A stretch of DNA of 64,000 nt from Martelella sp. AD-3 (GTDB lineage Bacteria; Pseudomonadota; Alphaproteobacteria; Rhizobiales; Rhizobiaceae), in assembly GCF_001578105.1 (NCBI RefSeq), contig NZ_CP014275.1:4303001-4367000 (forward strand), written 5' to 3'. A program made the position numbers and the translations under genes. The notes below the pieces were generated by a model. That model did no database searches. It saw only the letters and a list, made by a program, of their open reading frames with translations, and was not told the DNA's origin. This document shows positions 8,106 to 18,802 of this stretch, piece after piece. Each line of letters begins with the position of its first letter. The first letter of the stretch is position 1.

Positions 8106-8390
8106 ATGACGACAGGTTCGCGCGCGGACGCCATTGAGGAGATGTCGGAACTGGCGGAGGCCCTGTTCGACATTATCGAGGAGGAGAATGCGGACGTGCC
8201 GGATATCCGCCACGCCGTGGTGGAAGCGCTGGCCCACCAGAACCTCTACAATATCGAGATGGCGGCCGCGCTGTCAGCGCTTTCAGAAGGTCGACGGCCC
8301 GACGCCGAGCTGGACAGCCTCGTCTTGAACATGAAGGCGGTGCACAAATCGCTGGTCAAGGCGATTACGGCCTGGAACGAGGCGGAGTAG
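8106..8390 (+). CDS. Small hypothetical protein between trpB and trpA
   Basis: A 94-residue acidic protein that starts five bases after the trpB stop and ends 69 bases before trpA. It is predicted almost wholly helical (IEEMSELAEALFDIIEEENAD, then HAVVEALAHQNLYNIEMAAALS) with no signal peptide, membrane segment or cysteine. I do not recognise the family. Codon use matches its neighbours (GC-rich third positions), and the close spacing makes it very likely translated with the trp genes. It might be a structural or regulatory partner of tryptophan synthase, but that is speculation from position alone. Confidence 0.7.
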   Translation: MTTGSRADAIEEMSELAEALFDIIEEENADVPDIRHAVVEALAHQNLYNIEMAAALSALSEGRRPDAELDSLVLNMKAVHKSLVKAITAWNEAE

Positions 8391-8459
8391 CCGTTTCCGC
8401 AAGGCCGGACGCGCCGCACGCCGGATATTTCGCATCGAGGATGCCACGGAGTTTAGAGT

Positions 8460-9299
8460 ATGACCGAACGCATGGAAAAACGCTTTGCAGCCCTGAAGGC
8501 CGAGGGCCGGCCGGCGCTGATCACCTATTTCATGGGCGGCGATCCCGATTTCGATACCTCGCTTGAGATCATGAAGGCGTTGCCGAAGGCCGGCGCCGAC
8601 GTGATCGAGCTCGGAATGCCTTTCTCCGACCCGATGGCCGATGGCCCGGCGATCCAGATGGCGGGCTTGCGCGCGCTGAAGGGCGGGCAGACGCTGGAAA
8701 AGACGCTGGAACTGGCACGTCAATTCCGCAGGCAAGATGCCGACACGCCGATCGTGATGATGGGATACTACAACCCGATTTACATCTACGGCGTCGAGCG
8801 TTTCGTGGAAGCCGCGCTCGAAGCCGGGATCGACGGGTTGATCATCGTCGACCTGCCGCCGGAAATGGACAATGAGCTGTGCATTCCGGCTCTCGCAAAG
8901 GGCCTCAACTTCATCCGCCTCGCCACGCCGACGACCGATGAGAAGCGCCTGCCGACGGTTCTGCGGAACACTTCGGGCTTCGTCTACTACGTGTCGATGA
9001 ACGGCATTACCGGCTCGGCGCTGCCCGATCCCTCGCGCGTTGGCGCCGCCGTCTCACGCATCAAGGCGCATACCGATCTTCCCGTCTGCGTCGGCTTCGG
9101 CGTGAAGACGGCCGAACATGCCCGCCTGATCGGGGCTGCCGCCGACGGCGTCGTGGTCGGCACGGCCGTCGTCAACCAGATCGCCGGCACGCTGGACGCC
9201 AACGGCAAGGGCAGCAGGGATACTGTGGATGCCGTTGCCACTTTCGTGCGCGGGCTTTCGAGCGGCGTCCGCGACGCCCGCCTTGCGGCGGCGGAGTAA
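8460..9299 (+). CDS. trpA: Tryptophan synthase alpha subunit
   Basis: A 279-residue TIM barrel that cleaves indole-3-glycerol phosphate to indole and glyceraldehyde 3-phosphate and passes the indole to TrpB. The catalytic acids are Glu50 in [12 protein letters not shown] and Asp61 in [22 protein letters not shown] and [11 protein letters not shown] are the conserved phosphate-binding loops. The length is typical. GGAG lies upstream of the ATG in the 69-bp gap after the small gene. accD follows 42 bp later, the usual rhizobial order trpFBA-accD-folC. Confidence 0.97.
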   Translation: MTERMEKRFAALKAEGRPALITYFMGGDPDFDTSLEIMKALPKAGADVIELGMPFSDPMADGPAIQMAGLRALKGGQTLEKTLELARQFRRQDADTPIVMMGYYNPIYIYGVERFVEAALEAGIDGLIIVDLPPEMDNELCIPALAKGLNFIRLATPTTDEKRLPTVLRNTSGFVYYVSMNGITGSALPDPSRVGAAVSRIKAHTDLPVCVGFGVKTAEHARLIGAAADGVVVGTAVVNQIAGTLDANGKGSRDTVDAVATFVRGLSSGVRDARLAAAE

Positions 9300-9341
9300 A
9301 TCTGGCAAACCGCAGGCAATGCTATTCAGGAGGTTCATTTG

Positions 9342-10298
9342 GTGAACTGGATAACCAATTATGTGCGGCCGCGGATCAACTCCATGTTCGGCCGCCGCGA
9401 AGTTCCCGAGAATTTGTGGATCAAGTGCCCCGAAACCGGGGCCATGGTGTTTCACACCGATCTGGAAGAAAACAAGTGGGTCATTCCCTCCTCCGGCTAC
9501 CATATGAAGATGCCGGCACGGGCGCGTCTGGCCGACCTTTTCGACAATGGCGCGTTCGAGGAGCTGCCGCAGCCGAAAGTGGCGCAGGATCCGCTGAAAT
9601 TCCGCGATTCCAAGAAATATGCCGACCGGCTCAAGGAAAACCGCGCGAAGACCGGTCAGGAAGACACGATCATCGCCGGCGCCGGGACGCTTGAAGGCCT
9701 GAAGCTCGTTGCCGTTGTCCATGAGTTCAAGTTCCTTGGCGGTTCGCTCGGCATGGCCGCCGGCGAGGCGATCATCCAGGCCTTCGACCGGGCGCTGAAG
9801 GACCATTGCCCGCTGGTGATCTTCCCGGCTTCCGGCGGCGCGCGCATGCAGGAAGGCGTGTTGTCTCTGATGCAGATGCCGCGCGTGACGGTGATGGTGG
9901 AACTGATGCGCGAGGCCGGGCTACCCTATATCGTCGTCCTCACCAACCCGACCACCGGCGGCGTATCGGCCTCCTATGCCATGCTGGGCGACCTGCATAT
10001 CGCGGAGCCGGGCGCCGAAATCGGCTTTGCCGGTCGTCGCGTGATCGAGCAGACCATTCGCGAACAGCTGCCCGACGGGTTCCAGACGGCGGAATATCTG
10101 CTGGACCACGGCATGGTGGATATGGTGGTCAAGCGCCACGACATTCCCGAGACGCTGGCGCGCGTGCTGAAGATCATGACCGGCGCGCCGCCGACGGCGA
10201 CAGCAATGCTGGAAGCGCCGAGACAGAACGAGGCCATTGCCGACGAGACGCCGCACGAGCCCCTTGACAGCGGAGAGGCGCCGACGCCGCAGGGCTGA
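9342..10298 (+). CDS. accD: Acetyl-CoA carboxylase carboxyltransferase subunit beta
   Basis: About 318 residues; with AccA it transfers CO2 from biotin to acetyl-CoA in the first committed step of fatty acid synthesis. The crotonase-fold core is intact ([41 protein letters not shown]). The N-terminal zinc ribbon is degenerate: in place of the usual four cysteines it reads [10 protein letters not shown] and [13 protein letters not shown], leaving one cysteine. I recall the same loss in other rhizobial AccD proteins. GTG 9342 is preferred over TTG 9339 because CAGGAGG ends eight bases before it and the product then begins MNWITNYV as in relatives. The last 45 residues are a variable tail. Confidence 0.95.
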   Translation: MNWITNYVRPRINSMFGRREVPENLWIKCPETGAMVFHTDLEENKWVIPSSGYHMKMPARARLADLFDNGAFEELPQPKVAQDPLKFRDSKKYADRLKENRAKTGQEDTIIAGAGTLEGLKLVAVVHEFKFLGGSLGMAAGEAIIQAFDRALKDHCPLVIFPASGGARMQEGVLSLMQMPRVTVMVELMREAGLPYIVVLTNPTTGGVSASYAMLGDLHIAEPGAEIGFAGRRVIEQTIREQLPDGFQTAEYLLDHGMVDMVVKRHDIPETLARVLKIMTGAPPTATAMLEAPRQNEAIADETPHEPLDSGEAPTPQG

Positions 10299-10469
10299 AG
10301 CGAACGCACAATGGAGGAGGAGGCCGCACCGGTTCCTTTCCGGCATGGCCCGCGCAGCAGGAGAAACGGTCCGGGAGTGAGATGCCGGGACCGGACACAT
10401 CTGCGCGAAACGACAAACGAAACAGTGCGCGGCTGTTGAGAGCCTGGCGCACCGGAAATCGGACCAATC

Positions 10470-11813
10470 ATGGACAACCATTCCTTCGGCGCCGCCGAGC
10501 GTGTGATCGATCACCTGATGCAGCTGCATCCCAAGGGCTTCGATCTGTCGCTGGAGCGGATCAGGGTTCTTCTTGAAAAGCTCGGCAATCCGCATCTGGC
10601 CCTGCCGCCGGTCATCCATATCGCCGGCACCAATGGCAAGGGCTCGGCAAGCGCCTTTTCACGCGCACTTCTCGAGGCGGCGGGTCTTTCCGTCCACGTC
10701 CATTCCTCGCCGCATCTCGTGCGCTGGCACGAGCGCTTCCGCATCGGCGGACCCGGGGGCGCAAGCGGCTATGTCGATGACCAGTTGCTGGCCGAAACGC
10801 TGAAGCGCGTGGAGGCGGCCAATGCCGGCGCCACGGCCACCGTCTTCGAGCTGCTGACCGCGGCGACCTTCGTGCTGTTTGCGGAGATCCCCGCCGATGC
10901 GGTTATTCTGGAAGTCGGCCTCGGCGGCCGCTTCGACGCCACCAATATCATCGACAAGCCGGCCGTCAGCGTCATCATGCCGATCTCGCTTGACCACCAG
11001 GCCTATCTCGGCGACCGGGTCGAACTGATCGCCGCCGAGAAGGCCGGCATCATGAAGCCGGGCGTGCCCGTCGTCATCGGCCAGCAGGAATACGAGGCCG
11101 CCGAGGAAGTGCTGATCGCCACCGCCGACCGCCTCGGCTGTCCGCTGCATCTCTACGGCCAGGACTACAGCGCCCATGAGGAACACGGACGCCTCGTCTA
11201 CCAGGACGGCGACGGGCTGATGGACCTGCCGCTGCCGGCGCTCCCCGGCCGACACCAGTATGCCAATGCGGCGGCCGCGATCTCCGCGGTGAAGGCGGCC
11301 GGCTTTTCCGTTGACGAGCAGGCGGCCGAGAAGGCGATGCGCAACGTGTTCTGGCCCGCGCGCCTGCAGCGGCTTTCTGAAGGCGACCTGGTGACGGCGG
11401 CGCCCGACGGCAGCGAGATCTGGCTGGACGGCGGGCACAATCCCGGCGCCGGCGAGGTGATTGCCGAAGCGCTTGCCGGCTTCGAGGAACGCGACCCGCG
11501 CCCGCTGTTTCTGATTATCGGCATGATCAATACCAAGGACCCGTTCGGCTTCTTCGAGCATTTCGCGGGGCTTGCGAACTACGTCTACTGCGCCCCGATC
11601 AAGGGCACGGAAGCCTCCATCGATCCCGTGGCGCTGGCGTCCTCGGCCGCCGATGCCGGATTGTCGGCCGAGCCGGTCTCCTCGATCGGAGAGGCGCTGG
11701 CGGCGATCTGCCTGCGAACCCGCGCCGATCAGCCGCCGCCGCGGATTCTCATCGGCGGTTCGCTCTATTTCGCCGGCAACGCGCTGTTCGAAAACGGCAC
11801 GCCGCCGCTTTGA
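10470..11813 (+). CDS. folC: Bifunctional dihydrofolate/folylpolyglutamate synthase
   Basis: A 447-residue Mur-ligase-type enzyme that adds glutamate to dihydropteroate and then further glutamates to folates. The P-loop GTNGKGS spans residues 53-59. VGLGGRFDATN and the ITSLDH-like segment PISLDHQAYLG carry metal and ATP contacts, and LDGGHNPGA marks the C-terminal domain. The length is normal. It follows accD after a 171-bp gap in which I see no other gene, and ends just before a strong bidirectional terminator. Confidence 0.96.
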   Translation: MDNHSFGAAERVIDHLMQLHPKGFDLSLERIRVLLEKLGNPHLALPPVIHIAGTNGKGSASAFSRALLEAAGLSVHVHSSPHLVRWHERFRIGGPGGASGYVDDQLLAETLKRVEAANAGATATVFELLTAATFVLFAEIPADAVILEVGLGGRFDATNIIDKPAVSVIMPISLDHQAYLGDRVELIAAEKAGIMKPGVPVVIGQQEYEAAEEVLIATADRLGCPLHLYGQDYSAHEEHGRLVYQDGDGLMDLPLPALPGRHQYANAAAAISAVKAAGFSVDEQAAEKAMRNVFWPARLQRLSEGDLVTAAPDGSEIWLDGGHNPGAGEVIAEALAGFEERDPRPLFLIIGMINTKDPFGFFEHFAGLANYVYCAPIKGTEASIDPVALASSAADAGLSAEPVSSIGEALAAICLRTRADQPPPRILIGGSLYFAGNALFENGTPPL

Positions 11814-11832
11814 CGCTCCGGATTTCGGACGC

Positions 11833-11873
11833 AAAAAGGCCGCAGCGACGTTGTCGTCCGCTGCGGCCTTTTT
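11833..11873. terminator. Bidirectional rho-independent terminator between folC and ahcY
   Basis: A perfect 15-bp inverted repeat, AAAAAGGCCGCAGCG at 11833-11847 and its complement at 11859-11873, with an 11-nt loop. Each strand ends in a run of T after a GC-rich stem, so it can stop transcription from both convergent genes. Confidence 0.93.
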
Positions 11874-11879
11874 TGTCGA

Positions 11880-13280
11880 TCAGTAGCGGTAGTGTTCCGG
11901 CTTGAACGGGCCTTCAGGCGTCACGCCGATATAGGCAGCCTGTTCTTCGGAAAGCACGGTCAGCTTCGCCCCGAGCTTGTCGAGATGAAGGCGCGCGACC
12001 TTCTCATCGAGATGTTTCGGCAGGACGTGAACGGTGTTTTCGTATTTGTCGCGGTTCTGGAAGATTTCCATCTGCGCCAGCACCTGGTTGGTGAACGATG
12101 CCGACATGACGAAGGAGGGGTGGCCCGTGGCATTGCCGAGGTTCAGCAGACGGCCCTCGGAGAGCAGGATCAGCCGCTTGCCGTCAGGGAAGGCAATCAT
12201 ATCCACCTGCGGCTTGATGTTGGTCCACTTGTAATTGCGCAGCGCGTTGACCTGAATTTCATTGTCGAAATGGCCGATATTGCCGACAATCGCCATGTCC
12301 TTCATCTCGCGCATATGCTCGAGGCGGATGATGTCCTTGTTGCCCGTGGTGGTGACGAAGATATCGGCGGTGGAGACGACATCTTCCAGCAGCACGACCT
12401 CGAACCCGTCCATGGCGGCCTGAAGCGCGCAGATCGGATCGGCTTCCGTCACTTTCACGCGGGCGCCGGCGCCCGAAAGCGATGCGGCCGAACCCTTGCC
12501 GACATCGCCATAGCCACAGACGACGGCAACCTTGCCCGCCATCATCACATCGGTCGCGCGGCGGATACCGTCAACCAGCGATTCCTTGCAGCCATATTTG
12601 TTGTCGAATTTCGACTTGGTGACGGAGTCATTGACGTTGATCGCCGGGAAGGGGAGCTGGCCGGCACGGGCAAGCTGGTAAAGCCGGTTGACGCCCGTCG
12701 TGGTTTCCTCGGTCACGCCCAGAAGCGCATCACGCTGTTTGGTGAAGAAGCCGGGCGTTTCGGCCATGCGCTTCTTGATTTGCGCGAACAGCACTTCCTC
12801 TTCTTCCGAGCCGGGCTTGGAAAGAACGTCTTCGCCGGCCTCGGCGCGCGCGCCGATCAGGATATACATGGTGGCATCGCCGCCATCATCGAGGATCAGG
12901 TTCGACTGGCCGCCGTCTGACCACTGGAAGATCCTGTCGGTGTAGGACCAGTATTCCTCGAGGCTCTCGCCCTTCACTGCAAAGACCGGCGTTCCGGTGG
13001 CGGCGATCGCGGCAGCGGCATGGTCCTGGGTGGAGAAGATGTTGCAGGAGGCCCAGCGGACATCGGCGCCGAGCGCTTTCAGCGTCTCGATCAGCACGCC
13101 GGTCTGGATCGTCATGTGCAGCGAGCCGGAAATGCGCGCGCCCTTCAGCGGCTGGCTTTCGCCAAACTCCTCGCGCGCGGCCATCAGGCCCGGCATTTCG
13201 GTTTCCGCGATATCCAGTTCCTTGCGGCCATAATCGGCCAGCGCGATATCGGCAACGATGAAATCTTCTGTGGCGCTCAT
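11880..13280 (-). CDS. ahcY: S-adenosylhomocysteine hydrolase
   Basis: A 466-residue NAD-dependent enzyme that splits S-adenosylhomocysteine to adenosine and homocysteine, clearing product inhibition of methyltransferases. NAD-binding GYGDVGKG, the substrate-binding segment around [16 protein letters not shown], and the C-terminal KPEHYRY shared by all family members are present. The length fits the bacterial form with its extra insertion. ATG 13280 is chosen because the conserved N-terminus ([17 protein letters not shown]) begins there; upstream codons in this frame are not conserved-looking. A 20-bp perfect palindrome at 13392 sits in its promoter region. Confidence 0.97.
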   Translation of the reverse strand: MSATEDFIVADIALADYGRKELDIAETEMPGLMAAREEFGESQPLKGARISGSLHMTIQTGVLIETLKALGADVRWASCNIFSTQDHAAAAIAATGTPVFAVKGESLEEYWSYTDRIFQWSDGGQSNLILDDGGDATMYILIGARAEAGEDVLSKPGSEEEEVLFAQIKKRMAETPGFFTKQRDALLGVTEETTTGVNRLYQLARAGQLPFPAINVNDSVTKSKFDNKYGCKESLVDGIRRATDVMMAGKVAVVCGYGDVGKGSAASLSGAGARVKVTEADPICALQAAMDGFEVVLLEDVVSTADIFVTTTGNKDIIRLEHMREMKDMAIVGNIGHFDNEIQVNALRNYKWTNIKPQVDMIAFPDGKRLILLSEGRLLNLGNATGHPSFVMSASFTNQVLAQMEIFQNRDKYENTVHVLPKHLDEKVARLHLDKLGAKLTVLSEEQAAYIGVTPEGPFKPEHYRY

Positions 13281-13391
13281 TGATAACTCCCGAGGCAAAA
13301 GGATAGTGCGGCGTCTGGCCCGGTCATGCGGGCAACGCGCATTTTCAGTTTGCATCGTTAGTAACAGCCCCGGAGGAAACTGACAAGAAAG

Positions 13392-13411
13392 ACATAAAGA
13401 TTTCTTTATGT
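13392..13411. promoter_or_regulatory. Palindromic operator candidate upstream of ahcY
   Basis: ACATAAAGATTTCTTTATGT is a perfect 9-bp inverted repeat around a 2-bp centre, 112 bp upstream of the ahcY ATG. AT-rich ATAAAGA/TCTTTAT palindromes are the type of site bound by ArsR-family methionine-cycle regulators such as SahR, which respond to S-adenosylhomocysteine. The link to SahR is inference from memory. No such regulator gene is in the window. Confidence 0.5.
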
Positions 13412-13491
13412 GCTTCTGGTCCTGTCTGCTTCTCGGCCAGTCATGGGTCCGTTGAACCAACAGACGTGACCGGTGGTTCGTATGGGTAGAA

Positions 13492-14373
13492 CTACCGATC
13501 TGCCTTGAACCCGCCGATGAGGTGTGCTCCTTCCTTCGCGCCCTGCCCGTCAATCACATAGGTGCCGCCCATAGCCTTGGCGGCATCCCCATAAAAGGCG
13601 CCTTCAACGGCAGAGGTATTCTGGTTGATAACGCTGGTGTCGTCATCGTAAATGCGATTGACGCCGCTCGGCGTATACTCTGATTCAAACAACGCGATTG
13701 TTCCGGGGTCGGAGGTGAACTCGGCGCCGTTAATCGTGCCATCAAACGAGATTCGCTGGTTCGGCCCGTCAGGATAGATGGACCCATAGAGCGTACCCTC
13801 ACCAAAGTTGACGGTAGCACCAAAGGTATCACTTATCGCTCCGGAAGAGCCATCCGATTGGAAGGCAAACCCGGAATGCTCACCATGATAAATTGCCCGT
13901 CCTGTCGTCGGCATGTTTTCGGTCAGGCCTTCGCTGGACCGGAAGGCATAGAGAGCGACGTCGTTATCCGAAACATCGTAGGCATCAATAACCGCAACGA
14001 TCGGATCATCGTCGAGGCTGTAGGTTGTCATATAGGCGGCCGCCTGACCGCCTGATCCACCACTACCGCTTCGCGGTGTGAACGTTCGCTCACTGCCGGC
14101 ATAGGCACCCTCCAGAATCCGGACCGTCATTGACCCATCATCATTCCGAGTGAACAAAGCATTTGAATCTTCCGACCGCCATCCTGCGCCGCCTTCATTT
14201 GTCGTCGCGGAGTAGCCGATAGCGTTTGGTGGCGGCATTTCTGGTTCTGCAGGCGCTCCACCATCGCCAATTGGCCCCCCATCGATGCCCCCGCCACTGC
14301 TGCCGCCGCCGCTGCAGCCTGCAAGCGCTGTCAGCGCCACCGCACCCGCCAGCTTGAGATAGATCGTCGTCAT
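13492..14373 (-). CDS. TbpB-like beta-barrel surface lipoprotein
   Basis: A 293-residue exported lipoprotein. The N-terminus is a lipoprotein signal ([15 protein letters not shown], lipid on Cys20) followed by a Gly/Ser/Pro-rich linker to about residue 55. The C-terminal part repeats short beta strands and has [20 protein letters not shown], the signature of the transferrin-binding-protein-B beta barrel, which is also found in Slam-dependent lipoproteins. No Slam (DUF560) export partner or TonB receptor lies in the window, so it is an orphan. Codon use is less GC-rich than the neighbouring genes, hinting at transfer or relaxed selection. A GTG seven codons upstream is an alternative start. 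Confidence 0.65.
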   Translation of the reverse strand: MTTIYLKLAGAVALTALAGCSGGGSSGGGIDGGPIGDGGAPAEPEMPPPNAIGYSATTNEGGAGWRSEDSNALFTRNDDGSMTVRILEGAYAGSERTFTPRSGSGGSGGQAAAYMTTYSLDDDPIVAVIDAYDVSDNDVALYAFRSSEGLTENMPTTGRAIYHGEHSGFAFQSDGSSGAISDTFGATVNFGEGTLYGSIYPDGPNQRISFDGTINGAEFTSDPGTIALFESEYTPSGVNRIYDDDTSVINQNTSAVEGAFYGDAAKAMGGTYVIDGQGAKEGAHLIGGFKADR

Positions 14374-14525
14374 GTCCCCGGCCCCCACCGTCACTGTTCA
14401 CTACCCGTAAACCATGTGTCGCAACCGCGGCGCGTGCGATCAAGCGGAAAGTGGCGGAAATATGGTCAGTGGTTGACGAACCGCAAAAAGGGAAGCTACT
14501 TCACTTTCGCTCTCTCCACCTGCGC

Positions 14526-16091
14526 TCAAGTCCGAGCAAGCTGATCCCGGCAGGCCTGCAATATTCTGAGCCTTGCATATTGGCGGTCATAATAGCCGGC
14601 AAGCGCCGGATCGGGATCAAGCCGGGTAGGGGCGGCCTGCATGGCCGCTGCCGCCGGCGTGAGGCCGGGGTAGAGGTTTGAGGCAGCGGCGGCGTTGATG
14701 GCGGAGCCCAGCAGCACGACATCCTCGGTTGGCGAGATATGCACAGCAAGGCCGGTTACGTCGGCGTATAGCTTTGAAAGGAGAGGGTTTCTCCGGTGGC
14801 CTCCGGCAAGGTGAAGGCCGGAGGCGGGAATGCCGTTCCCGCCCAGATGTTCGAGGATCTGCCTGAGCGAAAGGGCAATGGCGATCGAGGCGCGCCAATA
14901 GAGCTTGCAGAGGCCGTCGAAGGATTTGTCGAGGGTGAGGCCGGCGATCATGCCGGTCATGGTCGGATCGGCAAAGGGTGAGCGGTTGCCGTGGAAATCC
15001 GGCAGGATATCGAGCCCGTCGGCAAAGCCGGGACCGTGTTCGGCGAGCGCTGCCGTGAGCCTGGCGATAACCTCCTGGTGGCGAGCTTCCGTTGCCTGGC
15101 CGCCCTCGGCATGAACTTCGAGCAGATGATTGAGCAAACCTCCGGTTGCGGATTGGCCGGCCTCGAAGGCCCACCGGCCCGGATGGATCGCGGCAAAATA
15201 GGGGCCCCACAGGCTTCCGGCAAAGACAGGCTCACGGCCCTGGCCGATCAGGCAGCTCGAGGTTCCGCCGATCAGCGCAAGTTCGCCCGGCGTCTCCGAT
15301 GCCGGAAGCGCGCCAAGGGCTCCGGCATAGGCATCGACCATGCCGGCGGCAACCGCGACCTTCTCGTCCAGTCCCAACGCCTGCGCCGCTTTGCCAGTCA
15401 GCCTGCCGACGGAGGCGCCGGGCGGGCAGGGCACGTGCGCGGTGCCCGCCTTTTCGGGCAGGTCATCAAGGCCGAATGTTCCGAGAAGCGCGCGCGGCCA
15501 GGGCGCGTCACTGTCGGCCCTGTAGAACCATTTTGTAACAAGCGTGGAGACCGAGCGCGCCGGATTGCCGGTGGCGCGATAGCTCAAATAGTCGGCGAGG
15601 TCGAAGAAGCCGCCCGCGCGTTGCCAAAGGTCGGGCCGGTTGCGCTTCAGCCACAACAGCTTCGGCACCTGCATTTCCGGCGAGATCGTTCCGCCCGAAT
15701 GCCGCACTGCCGGGTCATCGGTGGCGCTCAGCTCTTCCGCTTCAGCCTCGGCGCGGTGATCGAACCAGGCGAGGGTATCGAAAACACCGTCCTCATCCTC
15801 GGAGATCGGCAACGGATTGCCTGCCGCGTCGCGCAAAACCAGCGAGCAGGTCGCGCCGAAGGCAAGCCCCGCGACCTGCTCCGCGCCGAGGCCCGCTGCA
15901 AGACGTGCGGCCCGAACGGCAGTCGCCGTCGTCCGCCAGATATCGTCAGCGCTGTATTCGCCGCGCCGGGCGCCCGGGCGCCGCAGCCGCAGTGGCTCCA
16001 CCGTGCGGGCGAGCATGGTGCCGGTCTTATCGAAAACGCCTGCCCTGACGCTTGCCGTGCCGACATCGACCGCAATCACATGATCGCGCAT
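14526..16091 (-). CDS. FGGY-family pentulose kinase (D-ribulokinase-like)
   Basis: A 521-residue FGGY carbohydrate kinase. The N-terminal ATPase fold begins VIAVDVGTASVRAGVFD. LAWFDHRAEAEAEEL and GGTISPEMQVPKLLWLK are typical of the subgroup acting on ribulose-type ketopentoses rather than glycerol kinases. LIGGTSSCLIG and HLAGGHRRNPLLSKLYAD form the second domain. It is the last gene of the polyol operon, 164 bp after the mannitol dehydrogenase. Its likely role is to phosphorylate the ketose made by that dehydrogenase: xylulose or ribulose from a pentitol, possibly fructose from mannitol. The exact substrate cannot be read from sequence. Confidence 0.8.
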   Translation of the reverse strand: MRDHVIAVDVGTASVRAGVFDKTGTMLARTVEPLRLRRPGARRGEYSADDIWRTTATAVRAARLAAGLGAEQVAGLAFGATCSLVLRDAAGNPLPISEDEDGVFDTLAWFDHRAEAEAEELSATDDPAVRHSGGTISPEMQVPKLLWLKRNRPDLWQRAGGFFDLADYLSYRATGNPARSVSTLVTKWFYRADSDAPWPRALLGTFGLDDLPEKAGTAHVPCPPGASVGRLTGKAAQALGLDEKVAVAAGMVDAYAGALGALPASETPGELALIGGTSSCLIGQGREPVFAGSLWGPYFAAIHPGRWAFEAGQSATGGLLNHLLEVHAEGGQATEARHQEVIARLTAALAEHGPGFADGLDILPDFHGNRSPFADPTMTGMIAGLTLDKSFDGLCKLYWRASIAIALSLRQILEHLGGNGIPASGLHLAGGHRRNPLLSKLYADVTGLAVHISPTEDVVLLGSAINAAAASNLYPGLTPAAAAMQAAPTRLDPDPALAGYYDRQYARLRILQACRDQLART

Positions 16092-16255
16092 CCTGCACGC
16101 TCCCCCACCTGTCCGTATTTTCGCACAAAGTGGACGAGATTATTCGTTTCGTCAAACCTTCCGACAGCGCAGGGCCGCCCCCCGCGAAGTCGCGAGCGTG
16201 ACGAGAAAGAGAGGCGCCGGGCGCCTCGGGCCCGTATCGGTTTCAGCCGGATGGC

Positions 16256-17737
16256 CTATGCCAGGTCGCCGGCAATATAGCGCTTCAGCGTTTCGGCGGT
16301 TCCGACGGTCCTCAGGCTTTCAAGCGCCGTCGAAAAGCGCCTGCGGAAGGTTTCATTATCGGCGATCGAACCAAAGATGGCGCGGTCCTGAAGGAAGATC
16401 ATCGGATCCTGCCTGCTTTCAAGCGCCGCCTTGTGCAGGCGGTCCGCGCTTTCGTCGTTAAAGCGGATTTCCCTGCCGCTGTCGGACGTGCCCTCGAAAT
16501 AGCGGCACCAGAGCGCCGAGACCAGTGCGAGGCCGACGACGTCCAGCGCCTTCTCGAGCCGGGCGGCGGTCGAGGGCAGGATGAATTTCGGCTGACGGTT
16601 CGAGCCGTCGAGCGCCAGCCGTTCGATCGTGTCGCCGATCTTCGGATTGGCGAAGCGGCGGGCGATCAGTTTGTAGTAACCGGTGAGATCGGTATCGGGC
16701 ACGGGCGGCACGATCGGGATGATCTCGTCCTTTTCCAGCTTTTCGAGAAAGGCGGCGATCAGTTCGTTTTCCATCGCCTCGTGGACGAAGTGGATGTCGA
16801 GCAGCTCGCCCGGATAGGCGATTGCCGCATGGCCGCCGTTGAGGATCCTGAGCTTCATCAGTTCGTAAGGGCTGACGTCGTCAACAAAGGTGACGCCGAC
16901 CTCTTCCAGCGCCGGACGGCCGAGCGGGAAATCATCCTCCAGCACCCATTGCTTGAAGCCTTCGCAAAAAACCGGCCAGTTATCCTCAATGCCGTATTCG
17001 TCGCGCGTGATGTCACGCTCGCGCTTGCCGGTCGCCGGTGTGATCCGGTCGACCATGGCATTGGGAAAGGCGACATTCTCGCGGATCCATCCAGCGAAAG
17101 CGGGATCGGAGAGTTCGGCAAGGCCGGAAACCGTGGCTTTCGTCACCGCGCCGTTATGGGGGATGTTGTCGCAGCACATCACGGTAAACGGCGGAACACC
17201 TTCCGCGCGGCGCTTTTTGAGACCGGCGATGATCAGGCCGAAAGCCGTCTTCGGCACATCCGGATTTTTACCATCGGCGACGATTGCCGGATGGGCCGGG
17301 TCGAACTTGCCGGTTGCCGGATCGATGAAATAGCCGCCCTCCGTCACCGTCAGCGAGACGATGCGGATTGCCGGATCGGCGAGCCTTTCGATCATCCCCG
17401 CATAATCCGGCGGCGCGATCATGTCGATCATCGCGCCGGTGATGGTTGCAGCACTTGCATCGGCCTCCTGATCAACCACCGTCGTCAGAAAGTCCTGGCC
17501 GGCAAGAATCTCGCGCATCTTCGTGTCGGAAGGCATGACGCCGGCCCCGACGATCGCCCAGTCAAGATCCCGGCCCTTGTTGAAGAGCTCATGCAGATAG
17601 ACCGCCTGATGCGCCCGGTGAAAATTGCCGACGCCGAAATGGAAAATGCCGGCGGAAAGGGCGCTGCGGTCATAGGCCGGAATGGCCGCCCTGTCCGCGT
17701 GCTGGTCAAGGCTTTCGAGATTGAGGGGCTTTGTCAT
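16256..17737 (-). CDS. mtlK: Mannitol 2-dehydrogenase-type polyol dehydrogenase
   Basis: A 493-residue member of the long-chain polyol-specific dehydrogenase family, which oxidises mannitol to fructose, and often arabinitol or sorbitol, with NAD. FHFGVGNFHRAHQAVYL near residue 30 is the NAD-binding signature. SLTVTEGGYFID, CCDNIPHNG and the KLRILNGGHAAIAY segment with its catalytic lysine are all present. The length is as expected. It is downstream of a complete polyol ABC transporter, matching the smo operon arrangement of Rhodobacter. Confidence 0.9.
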   Translation of the reverse strand: MTKPLNLESLDQHADRAAIPAYDRSALSAGIFHFGVGNFHRAHQAVYLHELFNKGRDLDWAIVGAGVMPSDTKMREILAGQDFLTTVVDQEADASAATITGAMIDMIAPPDYAGMIERLADPAIRIVSLTVTEGGYFIDPATGKFDPAHPAIVADGKNPDVPKTAFGLIIAGLKKRRAEGVPPFTVMCCDNIPHNGAVTKATVSGLAELSDPAFAGWIRENVAFPNAMVDRITPATGKRERDITRDEYGIEDNWPVFCEGFKQWVLEDDFPLGRPALEEVGVTFVDDVSPYELMKLRILNGGHAAIAYPGELLDIHFVHEAMENELIAAFLEKLEKDEIIPIVPPVPDTDLTGYYKLIARRFANPKIGDTIERLALDGSNRQPKFILPSTAARLEKALDVVGLALVSALWCRYFEGTSDSGREIRFNDESADRLHKAALESRQDPMIFLQDRAIFGSIADNETFRRRFSTALESLRTVGTAETLKRYIAGDLA

Positions 17738-17789
17738 GTTTCAGTTCCGCTATTGGCATTTCGGTATTCGATCGGAAGCGGGACGGTTG

Positions 17790-18791
<1,002 letters not shown>

Positions 18792-18802
18792 TGGTCTTGT
18801 CC

